From Filimonas zeae (GTDB lineage: Bacteria > Bacteroidota > Bacteroidia > Chitinophagales > Chitinophagaceae), in NCBI RefSeq assembly GCF_014641615.1, contig NZ_BMIB01000001.1, positions 1,178,769 through 1,242,768 of the forward strand: a stretch of 64,000 nucleotides of DNA, given 5' to 3'. The notes under the pieces were generated by a model, which worked only from the letters and a program-made list of their open reading frames with translations, was not told where the DNA came from and made no database searches. The position numbers and the translations under genes were made by a program. Shown here piece by piece: positions 7,990-17,400 of this stretch (its first letter is position 1; every line of letters begins with the position of its first letter).

Positions 7990-8964
7990 ATGGGAATTTT
8001 TGATAAGCGCATACAGTATAAGCCGTTTGAATATCCTGAAGTGTTGACGTTCACTGAGGCGATTAATAAGTCGTTCTGGGTGCACTCTGAGGTGGATTTT
8101 ACTGCAGATACGCAGGACTTTCATTCCCATTTATCACCTGCAGAAAGAAATGCAATAAAGAACAGTCTGCTGGCCATTGCGCAGATTGAAGTGGCGGTGA
8201 AGTCTTTCTGGGGCAACCTGTACCATCATCTGCCCAAGCCCGAACTGAATGGATTAGGCGCTACGTTTGCTGAATGTGAATTCCGTCACTCCGAGGCATA
8301 TTCCCGCCTGCTGGAAGTGCTGGGGTATAACAACGAGTTTGAAAAACTGCTGGACATTCCGGTGATTAAAGAGCGTATCGACTACCTGAGCAACGCCCTC
8401 AGCAATGCTAAATCCACCGATAAAGAGGAGTACACCATTTCTCTGATCCTGTTCTCTATTCTTATTGAGAACGTAAGCCTGTTCAGTCAGTTCGCTATCA
8501 TCCTTTCGTTCACCCGCTTTAAAGGGCTGATGAAGAATGTGAGCAACATTATTGCGTGGACGTCTGTAGACGAGCAGATACATGCCAACGCGGGTATTTA
8601 CCTGATCAACAAAATCAGAGAAGAGTATCCGGAGATGTTTAACGAAGCCACTATTAACAAGATCAGCGAGCTCGTGAAGACCTCTATTGAAATAGAAAGC
8701 AAGATCATCGACTGGATTTTCAGTGCCGGTGAAATTGACATCATCAATAAAAAAGACCTGCTGAACTTTATGAAGTACCGTGCAGACGACAGTTTACGCA
8801 AAATAAACATGCCTGCATTGTTCAACATTACCAACGAGCAGAACAAACCTATGCTTTGGTTTGAAGAAGAGGTGTTTGCAAACAGTCTGGATGACTTTTT
8901 TGCCAAGCGCCCGGTAGATTATACCAAGCACGATAAAAGTATCTCAGCCCTCGACCTGTTTTAG
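7990..8964 (+). CDS. nrdB: Ribonucleoside-diphosphate reductase, small (radical-generating) subunit
   Basis: This 324-residue class I R2 protein generates the radical used by the large subunit to make dNDPs. The metal ligands and radical site are all visible: E67 (IAQIE), E97 and H100 with Y104 in ECEFRHSEAY, E160 (SILIEN), and E195 with H198 in VDEQIH. Y104 is at the position of the stable tyrosyl radical of E. coli (Y122), so the enzyme is of the tyrosyl-radical kind. There is no N-terminal ATP-cone, which some Bacteroidota carry on this subunit. It starts 78 bases before nrdA and is surely co-transcribed. It is preceded by inverted repeats that probably control it. Confidence 0.96.
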   Translation: MGIFDKRIQYKPFEYPEVLTFTEAINKSFWVHSEVDFTADTQDFHSHLSPAERNAIKNSLLAIAQIEVAVKSFWGNLYHHLPKPELNGLGATFAECEFRHSEAYSRLLEVLGYNNEFEKLLDIPVIKERIDYLSNALSNAKSTDKEEYTISLILFSILIENVSLFSQFAIILSFTRFKGLMKNVSNIIAWTSVDEQIHANAGIYLINKIREEYPEMFNEATINKISELVKTSIEIESKIIDWIFSAGEIDIINKKDLLNFMKYRADDSLRKINMPALFNITNEQNKPMLWFEEEVFANSLDDFFAKRPVDYTKHDKSISALDLF

Positions 8965-9041
8965 AATAATTGTAGAAGAGAAGATTGACGACCCCGATTG
9001 ATTGAATTGTAATTGTTAAAAGGACTAAAAAGCTATTTGTT

Positions 9042-10739
9042 ATGGAAATACCCGTATTAGATCAGCTTCCCGGAGTGAAGGAAACTTACGAGCACGAGAA
9101 GCTTTGGTGGAAAAACACCGAGAGTGAGCAGATACTGAACAGAGGTTATTTACTGAAAGGTGAAACGGTAGAAGGTGCAATAGACCGGATTTGTACTGCT
9201 GCAGCGCAGCGCCTGTACAAGCCCGAGTTGAAGGAAGCTTTTGTGGAAATGATTGAAAGGGGCTGGATGAGCTTAAGCTCGCCTATCTGGGCTAATATGG
9301 GTACAGAGCGTGGTTTACCTATTTCCTGCTTTAATGTACATGTACCTGATAATATTGAAGGTATTACACACAAGCTGGGCGAGGTAATCATGCAAACCAA
9401 AATAGGGGGTGGTACCTCCGCTTACTTTGGTGCCTTGCGCGAGCGTGGCAGTGCTGTTACCGATAACGGTAAAAGCTCCGGCGCCGTAAGCTTTATGCGT
9501 TTGTTTGATACGGCTATGGATACTATTTCGCAGGGTGGTGTACGTCGCGGTGCTTTTGCGGCCTACATGGATATTGACCACTCCGATATTGAAGAGTTCC
9601 TGGCTATTAAAGATATTGGTCACCCCATTCAAAACCTGTTCAACGGTGTATGCGTACCCGATTACTGGATGCAGGATATGATTGATGGTGATATGAAGAA
9701 GCGCCAGATATGGGCCAAAGTGCTGGAAAGCCGTCAGCAGAAAGGCTTACCATACATTTTCTTCACCGATAATATTAACCGTAACAAGCCGCAGGTATAT
9801 AAGGATAAAAACCTCACTATTCATGCGAGCAACCTGTGTTCTGAAATTGCACTGCCTTCTTCAGAAGACGAATCGTTCATCTGCTGCCTCAGTTCTATGA
9901 ACCTGGAGTTGTATGATGAGTGGAAAAATACCGATGCCGTTAAACTGGCTGTATTCTTCCTGGATGCCGTGTTACAGGAGTTTATTGTTAAAACAGAAGA
10001 TAACTACTACCTGGAAAATGCCAACCGCTTTGCCAAACGCCACCGTGCTTTAGGTTTAGGCGTACTGGGCTGGCACTCTTACCTGCAAAAGAACATGATT
10101 GCTTTTGAAGGCATGGAAGCCAAGCAACTGACCAACCGCATTTTCAAAGATATTAGTGAAAAAGCGGAAAAGGCTACCAGAGAGCTGGCATGGATTTATG
10201 GCGAGCCGGAAGTACTGAAAGGTTATGGTAAAAGGAATACTACCCTTATGGCCATTGCTCCTACCACTTCTTCCTCTGCTATCCTGGGTCAAACCTCTCC
10301 GGGCATTGAGCCATTCAGCAGCAACTATTTCAAAGCCGGTTTATCTAAAGGCAACTTCATGCGTAAGAACAAATACCTGAAGGCCCTGCTGGAAGAAAAA
10401 GGTATAGACAACGAAGATACCTGGCGCGATATTATGCTGAACCACGGTAGCGTGCAGCATATTGATGAACTGACGGAACACGAGAAAGAAGTGTTTAAAA
10501 CGTTCAAAGAAATCAGTCAGCTGGAAATTATTCAGCAGGCCTCTATCCGCCAGAAGTATATCGATCAGGCACAGAGTCTCAACCTGAACATTCCTTCTAA
10601 CCTGCCGGTGAAGGATGTAAACAGACTGCTGATTGAAGCCTGGAAACTGGGTGTTAAAACCCTGTATTATCAGCGCAGCCAGAGCGTAAGTAAAGAATTG
10701 GTTACCAATCTGGTGAACTGTAAGAGCTGCGAGGCGTAA
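9042..10739 (+). CDS. nrdA: Ribonucleoside-diphosphate reductase, large (catalytic) subunit
   Basis: This 565-residue class I catalytic subunit is short for NrdA because it begins directly with the catalytic barrel and has no ATP-cone. Expected residues are present: C96 in PISCF and C281/C282 in FICCLSS (the redox pair), N264-C266-E268 in SNLCSEIALP (thiyl radical and general base region), the radical-transfer pair Y542-Y543 (LYYQRS), and the C-terminal shuttle cysteines C560 and C563 (NCKSCEA). It reduces ribonucleoside diphosphates in the cytosol with electrons from thioredoxin or glutaredoxin. With no cone in either subunit, overall activity inhibition by dATP would be absent or of another type. 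A strong terminator follows. Confidence 0.96.
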   Translation: MEIPVLDQLPGVKETYEHEKLWWKNTESEQILNRGYLLKGETVEGAIDRICTAAAQRLYKPELKEAFVEMIERGWMSLSSPIWANMGTERGLPISCFNVHVPDNIEGITHKLGEVIMQTKIGGGTSAYFGALRERGSAVTDNGKSSGAVSFMRLFDTAMDTISQGGVRRGAFAAYMDIDHSDIEEFLAIKDIGHPIQNLFNGVCVPDYWMQDMIDGDMKKRQIWAKVLESRQQKGLPYIFFTDNINRNKPQVYKDKNLTIHASNLCSEIALPSSEDESFICCLSSMNLELYDEWKNTDAVKLAVFFLDAVLQEFIVKTEDNYYLENANRFAKRHRALGLGVLGWHSYLQKNMIAFEGMEAKQLTNRIFKDISEKAEKATRELAWIYGEPEVLKGYGKRNTTLMAIAPTTSSSAILGQTSPGIEPFSSNYFKAGLSKGNFMRKNKYLKALLEEKGIDNEDTWRDIMLNHGSVQHIDELTEHEKEVFKTFKEISQLEIIQQASIRQKYIDQAQSLNLNIPSNLPVKDVNRLLIEAWKLGVKTLYYQRSQSVSKELVTNLVNCKSCEA

Positions 10740-10762
10740 GACTTACTATCTTCTCTATATTC

Positions 10763-10793
10763 AAACCGCTCCGGCCGAATCGGAGCGGTTTTT
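10763..10793 (+). terminator. Intrinsic terminator of nrdBA
   Basis: An 11-bp stem (AAACCGCTCCG / CGGAGCGGTTT) around the loop GCCGAAT runs into TTTTT, 24 bases after the nrdA stop codon. Confidence 0.9.
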
Positions 10794-10843
10794 GTTATTT
10801 TTATCCGTAACATTGACTATTCAAAACCCTAGACCAGTCTGAT

Positions 10844-12040
10844 ATGAAATCGTATTGCCGGGTGCTGGCATTGTTGCTTTTATGTGTTTCCTGCAAGGAA
10901 AAGAAAGTCAAAACGGAACTACCGGTATTATCCTCATCCGATCTGTTTGAAAAGTTCAGAAAACAGGTAGTGTTAATCAAAAACAAAAGCTATTTCAAAG
11001 CCACATTTGATAATGGTACCGCCATGTACTTTACCTATATTCACGATGGCGGATATTCCGATATTACCTCCGATGAAGAAGAGGCAAAGAACAATGCGGA
11101 AGCCTGTAGCGGTACCGGGTTTTTTATAGGTACACAGGGGCAGATTGCTACCAATTTTCATGTGGTAAGCGGTCTGCACCAAACGCCGGATAAGGTAAAC
11201 TTTCAGCAAAGGGTTATGGAAGCCTTACACGTATCGCGCGATGGCCTGGTAGGCGATATTTCATGGACGGCCCACCGCCTCAAATACAACCACCCGGAAG
11301 ATTCTGCCTATGTACAGGCCCTGCCGCAAGGTTTTATGAATCCGAAAGATGAAAAGCTGGTGGCGGCTACCGAAGGCGGCCCGCAGGACGGGGAAGAGGC
11401 GGAAGCGGAAACTGCCACAGACACCACCGTTACCGGTTTTCACGACCGTATAGATTCCCTGCTGGAAGCCAATAAGCTGGTGGAGGAACTCGCTACCCAG
11501 GCTTTTCAGGTAGAGATTGTAACCACAGAATTATCGGTACAGCTGGATGCTTCTACCAAAGATGCTACGGTTTATCCCTGTCATATTCTTTCCCTGAGTC
11601 AGCAGCGCAAAATAGATCTGGCTATTATACAAATGGACAGCGGTAAAACTCCGGCAGGAGTGGGGGCTATCACCGATTTAATGAAAGACAACGATGCAGA
11701 TCATTACGGTTCTACCCTGAAGGATAATGATGTGCTGAAAGTAACCACGCCTTTATACCTTATCGGCTTTAACTACGGCGAAGAGATTGCCAACACCTCT
11801 GATGGCATTAAGGTGCAGCTGAGTAAAGGCGAAGTAACGCAGGAGAGCGATCAGTTTCGTGTACTGTACTCTGTACCCATGCTGCCCGGCAGCAGTGGCA
11901 GCCCCGTGTTTAATAAAAAGGGCCAGATAGTAGCTATTAATTATTGCGGCTTTACTTCAAAAGATAATTTCAATTATGGCATTCTAAGCAATCATCTGCG
12001 ATATATGATAGAGCATGAGGCGGTTACTACATTGCCGTAA
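10844..12040 (+). CDS. Trypsin-like serine protease, probable lipoprotein (S1C/HtrA-like catalytic domain)
   Basis: This is a 398-residue exported protein. The start MKSYCRVLALLLLCVSC is a lipoprotein signal with the lipidated cysteine at C17. The chymotrypsin-fold triad is visible as H106 (ATNFHVV), D258 (KIDLAII) and S351 in PGSSGSPVF, preceded by the oxyanion glycine context. Between H106 and D258 lies an unusually long insertion of roughly 110 residues with an acidic tract (about residues 175-195), so the domain is larger than in HtrA. There is no PDZ domain, which argues against classic HtrA/DegP and for a trypsin-like periplasmic or surface peptidase. It follows the nrd terminator and appears to be its own transcription unit. 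Confidence 0.82.
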   Translation: MKSYCRVLALLLLCVSCKEKKVKTELPVLSSSDLFEKFRKQVVLIKNKSYFKATFDNGTAMYFTYIHDGGYSDITSDEEEAKNNAEACSGTGFFIGTQGQIATNFHVVSGLHQTPDKVNFQQRVMEALHVSRDGLVGDISWTAHRLKYNHPEDSAYVQALPQGFMNPKDEKLVAATEGGPQDGEEAEAETATDTTVTGFHDRIDSLLEANKLVEELATQAFQVEIVTTELSVQLDASTKDATVYPCHILSLSQQRKIDLAIIQMDSGKTPAGVGAITDLMKDNDADHYGSTLKDNDVLKVTTPLYLIGFNYGEEIANTSDGIKVQLSKGEVTQESDQFRVLYSVPMLPGSSGSPVFNKKGQIVAINYCGFTSKDNFNYGILSNHLRYMIEHEAVTTLP

Positions 12041-12076
12041 AATGGTACGCTTCTTGACTTACTACAACCAAACACG

Positions 12077-12571
12077 ATGACTATGAAAAACGGATTATTG
12101 TATATAGCCCTGCTGGCAGGCGGTTTTGCAGCCTGCAACGGCAATGCAGACAACCGGGTGTTAAATGATTCTGCAAGCACCTCCCGGACAGATACGGCCA
12201 ACGATTCTATGTCGGTATGCTTTCAGCGCTATGCCGGCCCCTTACGTCAGGATACATTTACCGTACACCTGGTAATACGCGAAGGCCGTGTGAATGGCGA
12301 ACTGGTAGAAATGCCTTTTGAGAAAGATGCCCGCCGTGGTACACTGGCAGGTACTATGAAAGACAGTATTATTACCGCCACCTGGAGTTATATGCAGGAA
12401 GGACAGCAGGATACCCTGCCCGTTGTGTTTAAAATAAAGGACGGCAACCTGCTGCAACAGCCATATGTATACGATGGCAAAACAGGCCGGGAAACGTTGA
12501 AAGATACCAGCGCCTTTTCGCAGGAGTTTGTGCCCTTCGACTGCCGTAAGATACCCAAACAAAAAAGTTGA
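12077..12571 (+). CDS. Small lipoprotein, unknown function
   Basis: This protein of about 164 residues has a lipoprotein signal (LLYIALLAGGFAAC, lipid cysteine near residue 20). It is followed by a Ser/Thr/Asp-rich linker and a compact domain with repeated short strands, including FTVHLVIREGRVNGEL and GTLAGTMKDSIITATWSY. That beta-strand arrangement resembles small lipocalin-like META/lipoprotein domains, but I cannot name a family. A second ATG six bases in (12083) is an equally good start. It ends before its own terminator. Confidence 0.7.
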   Translation: MTMKNGLLYIALLAGGFAACNGNADNRVLNDSASTSRTDTANDSMSVCFQRYAGPLRQDTFTVHLVIREGRVNGELVEMPFEKDARRGTLAGTMKDSIITATWSYMQEGQQDTLPVVFKIKDGNLLQQPYVYDGKTGRETLKDTSAFSQEFVPFDCRKIPKQKS

Positions 12572-12591
12572 TTATTGTTCATAAGCTACAG

Positions 12592-12625
12592 AGGTGCTAC
12601 CGCAAACGGCAGCACCTTTTGTTTT
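12592..12625 (+). terminator. Intrinsic terminator
   Basis: AGGTGCTaCCG pairs with CGGcAGCACCT across the loop CAAA and runs into TTTTGTTTT. It ends the transcript of the lipoprotein gene. Confidence 0.85.
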
Positions 12626-12688
12626 AAATGGCAGTTATGGAAAACCTGTTACAACAGTTGAAGCTATAGGCTGCTCAGGTTTAATAAG

Positions 12689-12696
12689 TATATTTG
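12689..12696 (+). promoter_or_regulatory. -7 element (TATATTTG) before the 12716 gene
   Basis: An exact match to the Bacteroidota -7 box TAnnTTTG, 19 bases before the ATG at 12716. No TTTG -33 box is visible at the usual distance, so the assignment rests on one box. Confidence 0.35.
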
Positions 12697-12715
12697 AAGC
12701 ATAAGTACATACACT

Positions 12716-13441
12716 ATGAAAAAACTGTCAGTTGTATTGGCCCTGTTAACCCCTATATTACTCACCGCGCAGGATGAAGAATGGAAAGAAGCCAGCCCCG
12801 CAAGCAAAGCCTATCATGAGTATCGCTTAAAAACAACAGTGCCACCTTATGGACTGGCCAAAGTAAAAGCGCTGATTAAAGGTATTCAGCAGGATGAGGA
12901 TACGCATCTGAAACTAAATGCAAAAGCCTATAACACCTTGTCATTACGGGAAAAGTTTACGTATCATATGATTCATGCAGAATCATACAGCCAGAACTGC
13001 GATGTGTTTCCGCCTGTACAGGAAGAGCAGACAAAGATAATGGCATACCTGCCCGATGCTTTTGATGAATATAGCTGGAGCGAACGGCAGCGTAAGTTTA
13101 TGCAGGATAACAAAGATTCCGTAATGGCTATTATGAAAGAGAGTATTCAAAGAAGCGGGCGCATAGGTGTAAATTACAAAGAAGCGATTGTGGAGATGAA
13201 TGCGCTGGAGATGATTCCGTTTCTGATAGACTTTTATAAAAAAGATCGTAAAGATCATGATATATTAACGGTGCTGCTGTTGCTGATGAAAAGCGTAAAG
13301 TATGAGCCGTTTGTGAAATCAACCTCTTACACAAAACTGTATGGCGAAAATAGCAGTTATACCAGTTACCTGCAACTGAACGCCGCTAATGAAGAACTGA
13401 TTTTTAAACGTGCAATGGATTTGTATAATGCTATGAGTTAA
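12716..13441 (+). CDS. Secreted hypothetical protein
   Basis: This 241-residue protein has a signal peptide (KKLSVVLALLTPILLTAQ) and then a largely helical, charged body rich in Lys, Glu and Tyr. A typical segment is LREKFTYHMIHAESYSQNC (about residues 77-95). I recognise no domain and no catalytic motif. The next gene starts 10 bases after its stop, so the two are probably co-transcribed. Its role may therefore be linked to the FGE-fold protein downstream. Confidence 0.72.
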   Translation: MKKLSVVLALLTPILLTAQDEEWKEASPASKAYHEYRLKTTVPPYGLAKVKALIKGIQQDEDTHLKLNAKAYNTLSLREKFTYHMIHAESYSQNCDVFPPVQEEQTKIMAYLPDAFDEYSWSERQRKFMQDNKDSVMAIMKESIQRSGRIGVNYKEAIVEMNALEMIPFLIDFYKKDRKDHDILTVLLLLMKSVKYEPFVKSTSYTKLYGENSSYTSYLQLNAANEELIFKRAMDLYNAMS

Positions 13442-13451
13442 ACACGCTGAT

Positions 13452-14279
13452 ATGCAGTATGCATTGTTAATAATATTTTGGATGTATCTGTTTCCGCATG
13501 CAGCTGTTATAGCACAGATGCCTGCAGGAACAGATACTGTTTTTATACAGGTGCCCGCCGGTAAATACCAGGTGGGTAAAAAAGGTCACCGGTTAAACCC
13601 GCTACGCACTGTGCAGGTAAATGCCTATGCCATTGCAGCCACCGAGGTAACCAATGAGCAGTTTGCCCGTTTTGTGGCAGCTACCGGCTATATAACCGAT
13701 GCTGAGCGTTTGCACAATGCGCTGGTGTTTGAACCGGGATTGCCGGAGTTTCGCTGGAAGGAAGACAGTACTGCCTGCTGGCGTTACCCCAACGGAGTAA
13801 GCCGCGGCGACCTTACCGGTAAACTGCAGCATCCGGTTACCACTATCAGTTTTACCGATGTGCAGGCATATTGCCGGTGGGCGGGTATGCGGCTGCCTAC
13901 GCCGGATGAATGGGAAATTGCTGCCAGGGCCGGAAGCAACACCAATTATTTCTGGGGGCGGGAGATGGGACGGATAGGGGAGTTTGCCAACGTGTGGCAT
14001 GGGCACGACCATCTGGAAGCTGACAGTAGTGATAAATATATGTATACTTCTCCCATTGGTAGTTATCGCTCTAATCCGTGGGGTATATATGATATATATG
14101 GAAATGTATTTGAATTCTGCGATGGTCACCTGGGTGTGGAAACTATTGCCCACGCGCGCGGTGGCTCCTGGTGGTGCAGCGCGCATTCCTGTAGTTATTT
14201 TAATTCTTTAGATATAGGACGCGTTCATATTCATGCATCTTTTAGCAATCAGGGGTTTAGGGTAGTAAAAAACTTGTAG
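13452..14279 (+). CDS. Formylglycine-generating-enzyme (SUMF1/FGE-sulfatase) fold protein with both active-site cysteines
   Basis: This 275-residue exported protein (hydrophobic signal residues 2-21) has the FGE-sulfatase fold. It shows VPAGKYQVG near residue 36, ATEVTNEQFARFVAATGY, the hallmark MRLPTPDEWEIAARAG, and GIYDIYGNVFEFC. In true FGE two cysteines six residues apart bind copper and oxidise the target cysteine. Here C242 and C247 keep that spacing in GGSWWCSAHSC. Most family members in bacteria lack this pair and do other chemistry, so this one may truly be an FGE, though the usual cytosolic location conflicts with the signal peptide. No sulfatase lies in the window. It is 10 bases behind the upstream secreted protein. 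Confidence 0.82.
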   Translation: MQYALLIIFWMYLFPHAAVIAQMPAGTDTVFIQVPAGKYQVGKKGHRLNPLRTVQVNAYAIAATEVTNEQFARFVAATGYITDAERLHNALVFEPGLPEFRWKEDSTACWRYPNGVSRGDLTGKLQHPVTTISFTDVQAYCRWAGMRLPTPDEWEIAARAGSNTNYFWGREMGRIGEFANVWHGHDHLEADSSDKYMYTSPIGSYRSNPWGIYDIYGNVFEFCDGHLGVETIAHARGGSWWCSAHSCSYFNSLDIGRVHIHASFSNQGFRVVKNL

Positions 14280-14310
14280 AAGATTTTTATACTAAAATCT
14301 TAACAGAATT

Positions 14311-14341
14311 TTTGGAAGTATCTATTAAAGTTATACTTTTA
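14311..14341 (+). promoter_or_regulatory. Candidate Bacteroidota promoter for the giant protein gene
   Basis: TTTG (14311-14314) and TACTTTTA (14334-14341) lie 19 bases apart. This is the spacing expected for the Bacteroidota -33/-7 pair (TTTG and TAnnTTTG); the -7 box has one mismatch. It lies 77 bases before the start codon at 14418. Confidence 0.45.
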
Positions 14342-14417
14342 ATATGTAGATGAGCTCTTTTAGATGATTGGCTTTTACCGTTAGCGCAGGCAATTGATCG
14401 TACCTTTTTAACGAAAT

Positions 14418-17400
14418 ATGCTTATGTCATCCGCTGGCTGTACTTATGATCCAACATCCAATATCCATAACAACATAAAGTCCGCAGTTCTTCTACTACT
14501 ATGTCTCTGTACATGGTGGGGGAAATCCTATGCGGAAGGTAGTAAGGACCTGTATCCATCAGGGGCCTCGGGGTATCGTGCGTACGTAAACAGTACCACG
14601 GCATCCAGCAGTACCAACCCTTTCCCAACGCTGGGAACGGTAAAGGTATATGTAAAGGCCGGTGAAACGATATATGTGGGTTCCAGTGCGCAGGCTGTTG
14701 GTAATGGTACTATCAACCTACGTGCGCCGAATGGCAATACCTATACTACGGGAAATGGCTCTTTGCTGGGCCTTACGGTAGGCCGTATCTATAACCGTAC
14801 ACAGGAGCTGGCAGGCCCCGTACCGCTGGGTGGTGGTTATACACCAGCCACCTTTCCTGTACTTGCTTCGGAAGAAGGGGTATGGGAAATTGACTTTGTT
14901 CCACCTTCTAATACTTCTTCTTCCAACCCCACACCGGTGCTGGCCAATGCAGCCTGGACGCAACCCACCAGCGGCAACTACATTGCCGCTTTCGATGTTA
15001 GTGTACGTAACGCCGGTAATACCGCTTTTATAAACGGCCGTGTATATACAAATATATTTTCTGCTATACTTGGTGACTTTACTGCGGGCTTTAATGCTGT
15101 GTTTCAGGTATTAACCAAAGATGGTTTTATTTACAGCGTAAACAACAACGGACAGGCTGGTAACGGCTTCTCCTTTTTTGTAAACAATAAAGGTTTCCGT
15201 AACAGCTCTAACGGCGCTTCCTATAAAAGTTATAACAGCCTTACCAGCATTCCGGTGCAGGACCCCCGTGCTGATGACACACAGAGTGACATTACACAAA
15301 AGATATTCTTTACCACACCTGCCTCAGATATGCCTGCCACGGCACCCGGCGTTGGTGGAACAGAGTGGCTGCGTATAACGCCTGTGAGTCCGGTGGTATC
15401 TAACTTTACTTTTAACGGTGTAGAAGGTACGCCCAACGTAGCCGGTACCAATCCGGCTGGTGGTAATATTGGTTTTACCACCAACCAGGCGGGCAACTAT
15501 GCGGTAGATCTGGATATTAATAACAACGGGGTATATAGCGATTCGGTAGACCGCCGTATTACCGGTATAGCCACTGCAGGCGCCAATACAGCGTACTGGG
15601 ATGGGCTGGATGGGAAAGGCGTAAGGGTAAGCCCCACCGTGGTTTCTACAGCTAACATACCCATACGGGTATTACTGTTTGGGGGCGAGATACATTTTCC
15701 GTTTCTGGATGTGGAACGAAACGTAAATGGTATTATCATTACCCGAACCAATGGAAGCGGTTCGGGTAACAACGTTGTATACTGGGATGATTCGAACATA
15801 TCACCCGTAGTGGGTACCGCGTCTAATCCTATCAGAACTACTATAGACGGGATCAGCAGTGCCACCAATGGCCACAAATGGGGTACCGCCGGTGCGGGCA
15901 GCACCGAGTTTGGTGATGTAAAGGGCCTGGATACCTGGACGTATGTGTTAAGTAATGCCTTAACAAATAGTACTACCATTGTTATCCGCGAAGCGGACTT
16001 ACAGGTAGTAAGTGTTACCGGTAACGCCACACAACCCTGTGTGGGCCAGAGCGTAACCTTTACCGTTCCGGTAAAGAACAACGGCCCGGATAATGTAACC
16101 GGTGCTAAATTCTTTTTCGCGTTTCCGGCAGAGTTTACCAACGTAACCGTAAGCAGTGCAGCTACTACAGGTACCTCCTCGGTATCCGGAGGGGCTACTA
16201 CAGCCACCGGTTATACTGCCAATGTAAATATCAACAACGGGGCTACGGTAACCTTTACCATTACAGGTACGCTATCTGCCGTACCATCCGGTGGCAGCCT
16301 TACTACCCGGGCCTCCATTATGCGCCCGGCCGATGTTACCGATCCCGATGCTACTAACCCCGATGCAGCTGCACCTACCGATCCGCAGAACGAGTGTGAC
16401 GCCGCGCCTTCCGGTGTGGGTTGTAACAACGTTATTAATAATACCATTCTGGTATTTGCTACGCCTACCACGGCTGCAGCAGGTACCGATCAGAACTTAT
16501 GCGCAGCTACCAGCACCACACTGGCGGGTAATACCCCGGTAAACGGAACCGGTACCTGGACAAAAGTGAGCGGCCCCGGCACGCCCGTGTTTGTAAACCC
16601 GAACAGCGGCGGTACGGTGGTGAATGGTATTACTACAGGAACCTATATTTTCCGCTGGACTATTACCAACGGTGGATGTGCGGCCAGCACCAGCGATGTA
16701 CAGGTGTTTAACCTGCAGGCACTGGCTTCCAACACCATAACTGCACCTGCTACCACTACCTTCTGCAGCAGTGGTGATGCAGCGGTAATTACCGGTAGCA
16801 CACCTACCGGTGGTACGGGTACGTATACTTATCAGTGGCAAAGCTCTACAGACGCTACAAACTATACCAACATCAGTGGCGCTACAGCACAGACTTACGA
16901 TCCGCCGGTGGCCACGGTTACTACCTATTACAGAAGGGGTGTTACTTCCGGTGCCTGTGCTACGGTGGCGTATAGTAACGTAGCTACTATTACTATTCAG
17001 CCTGCGTTGGCTGGTAACACTATTACCGCACCTGCTGTTACGGCATTCTGTACCAGTGGCGATGCAGCGGTAATCAACGGCAGCACGGCTACGGGTGGTA
17101 ATGGCACTATCAGCTACCAGTGGCAGTCCTCTACAGACAGTGTAACCTTTACCAATATCAGTGGTATCACTACCCAGAGTTATGATCCGGGTGCTACCTC
17201 TGTAACTACTTACTACCGCCGTACGGCCACCTCCGGCAGTTGTACCACGCCTTCTGTCAGCAATGTGGTTACTATTACGGTAAGTCCCACACTCACTGCC
17301 GGTTCTATCGGCAGCGATCAGGCTTTCTGTGTCAGTGGCGATCCTGCTGCCTTTACACAGCTTACGGCTGCAACGGGCGGCACCGGTACCTATGCGTATC

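Noticed and set aside
15497..16207. Long open frames on the minus strand opposite the giant gene (this one 236 codons, many others through 35399)
   Set aside because: They repeat with the period of the sense-strand repeats and consist of Val/Ala/Ser- or Tyr/Arg/Ile-rich text that mirrors the sense codons. They are shadows of a repetitive, biased gene.
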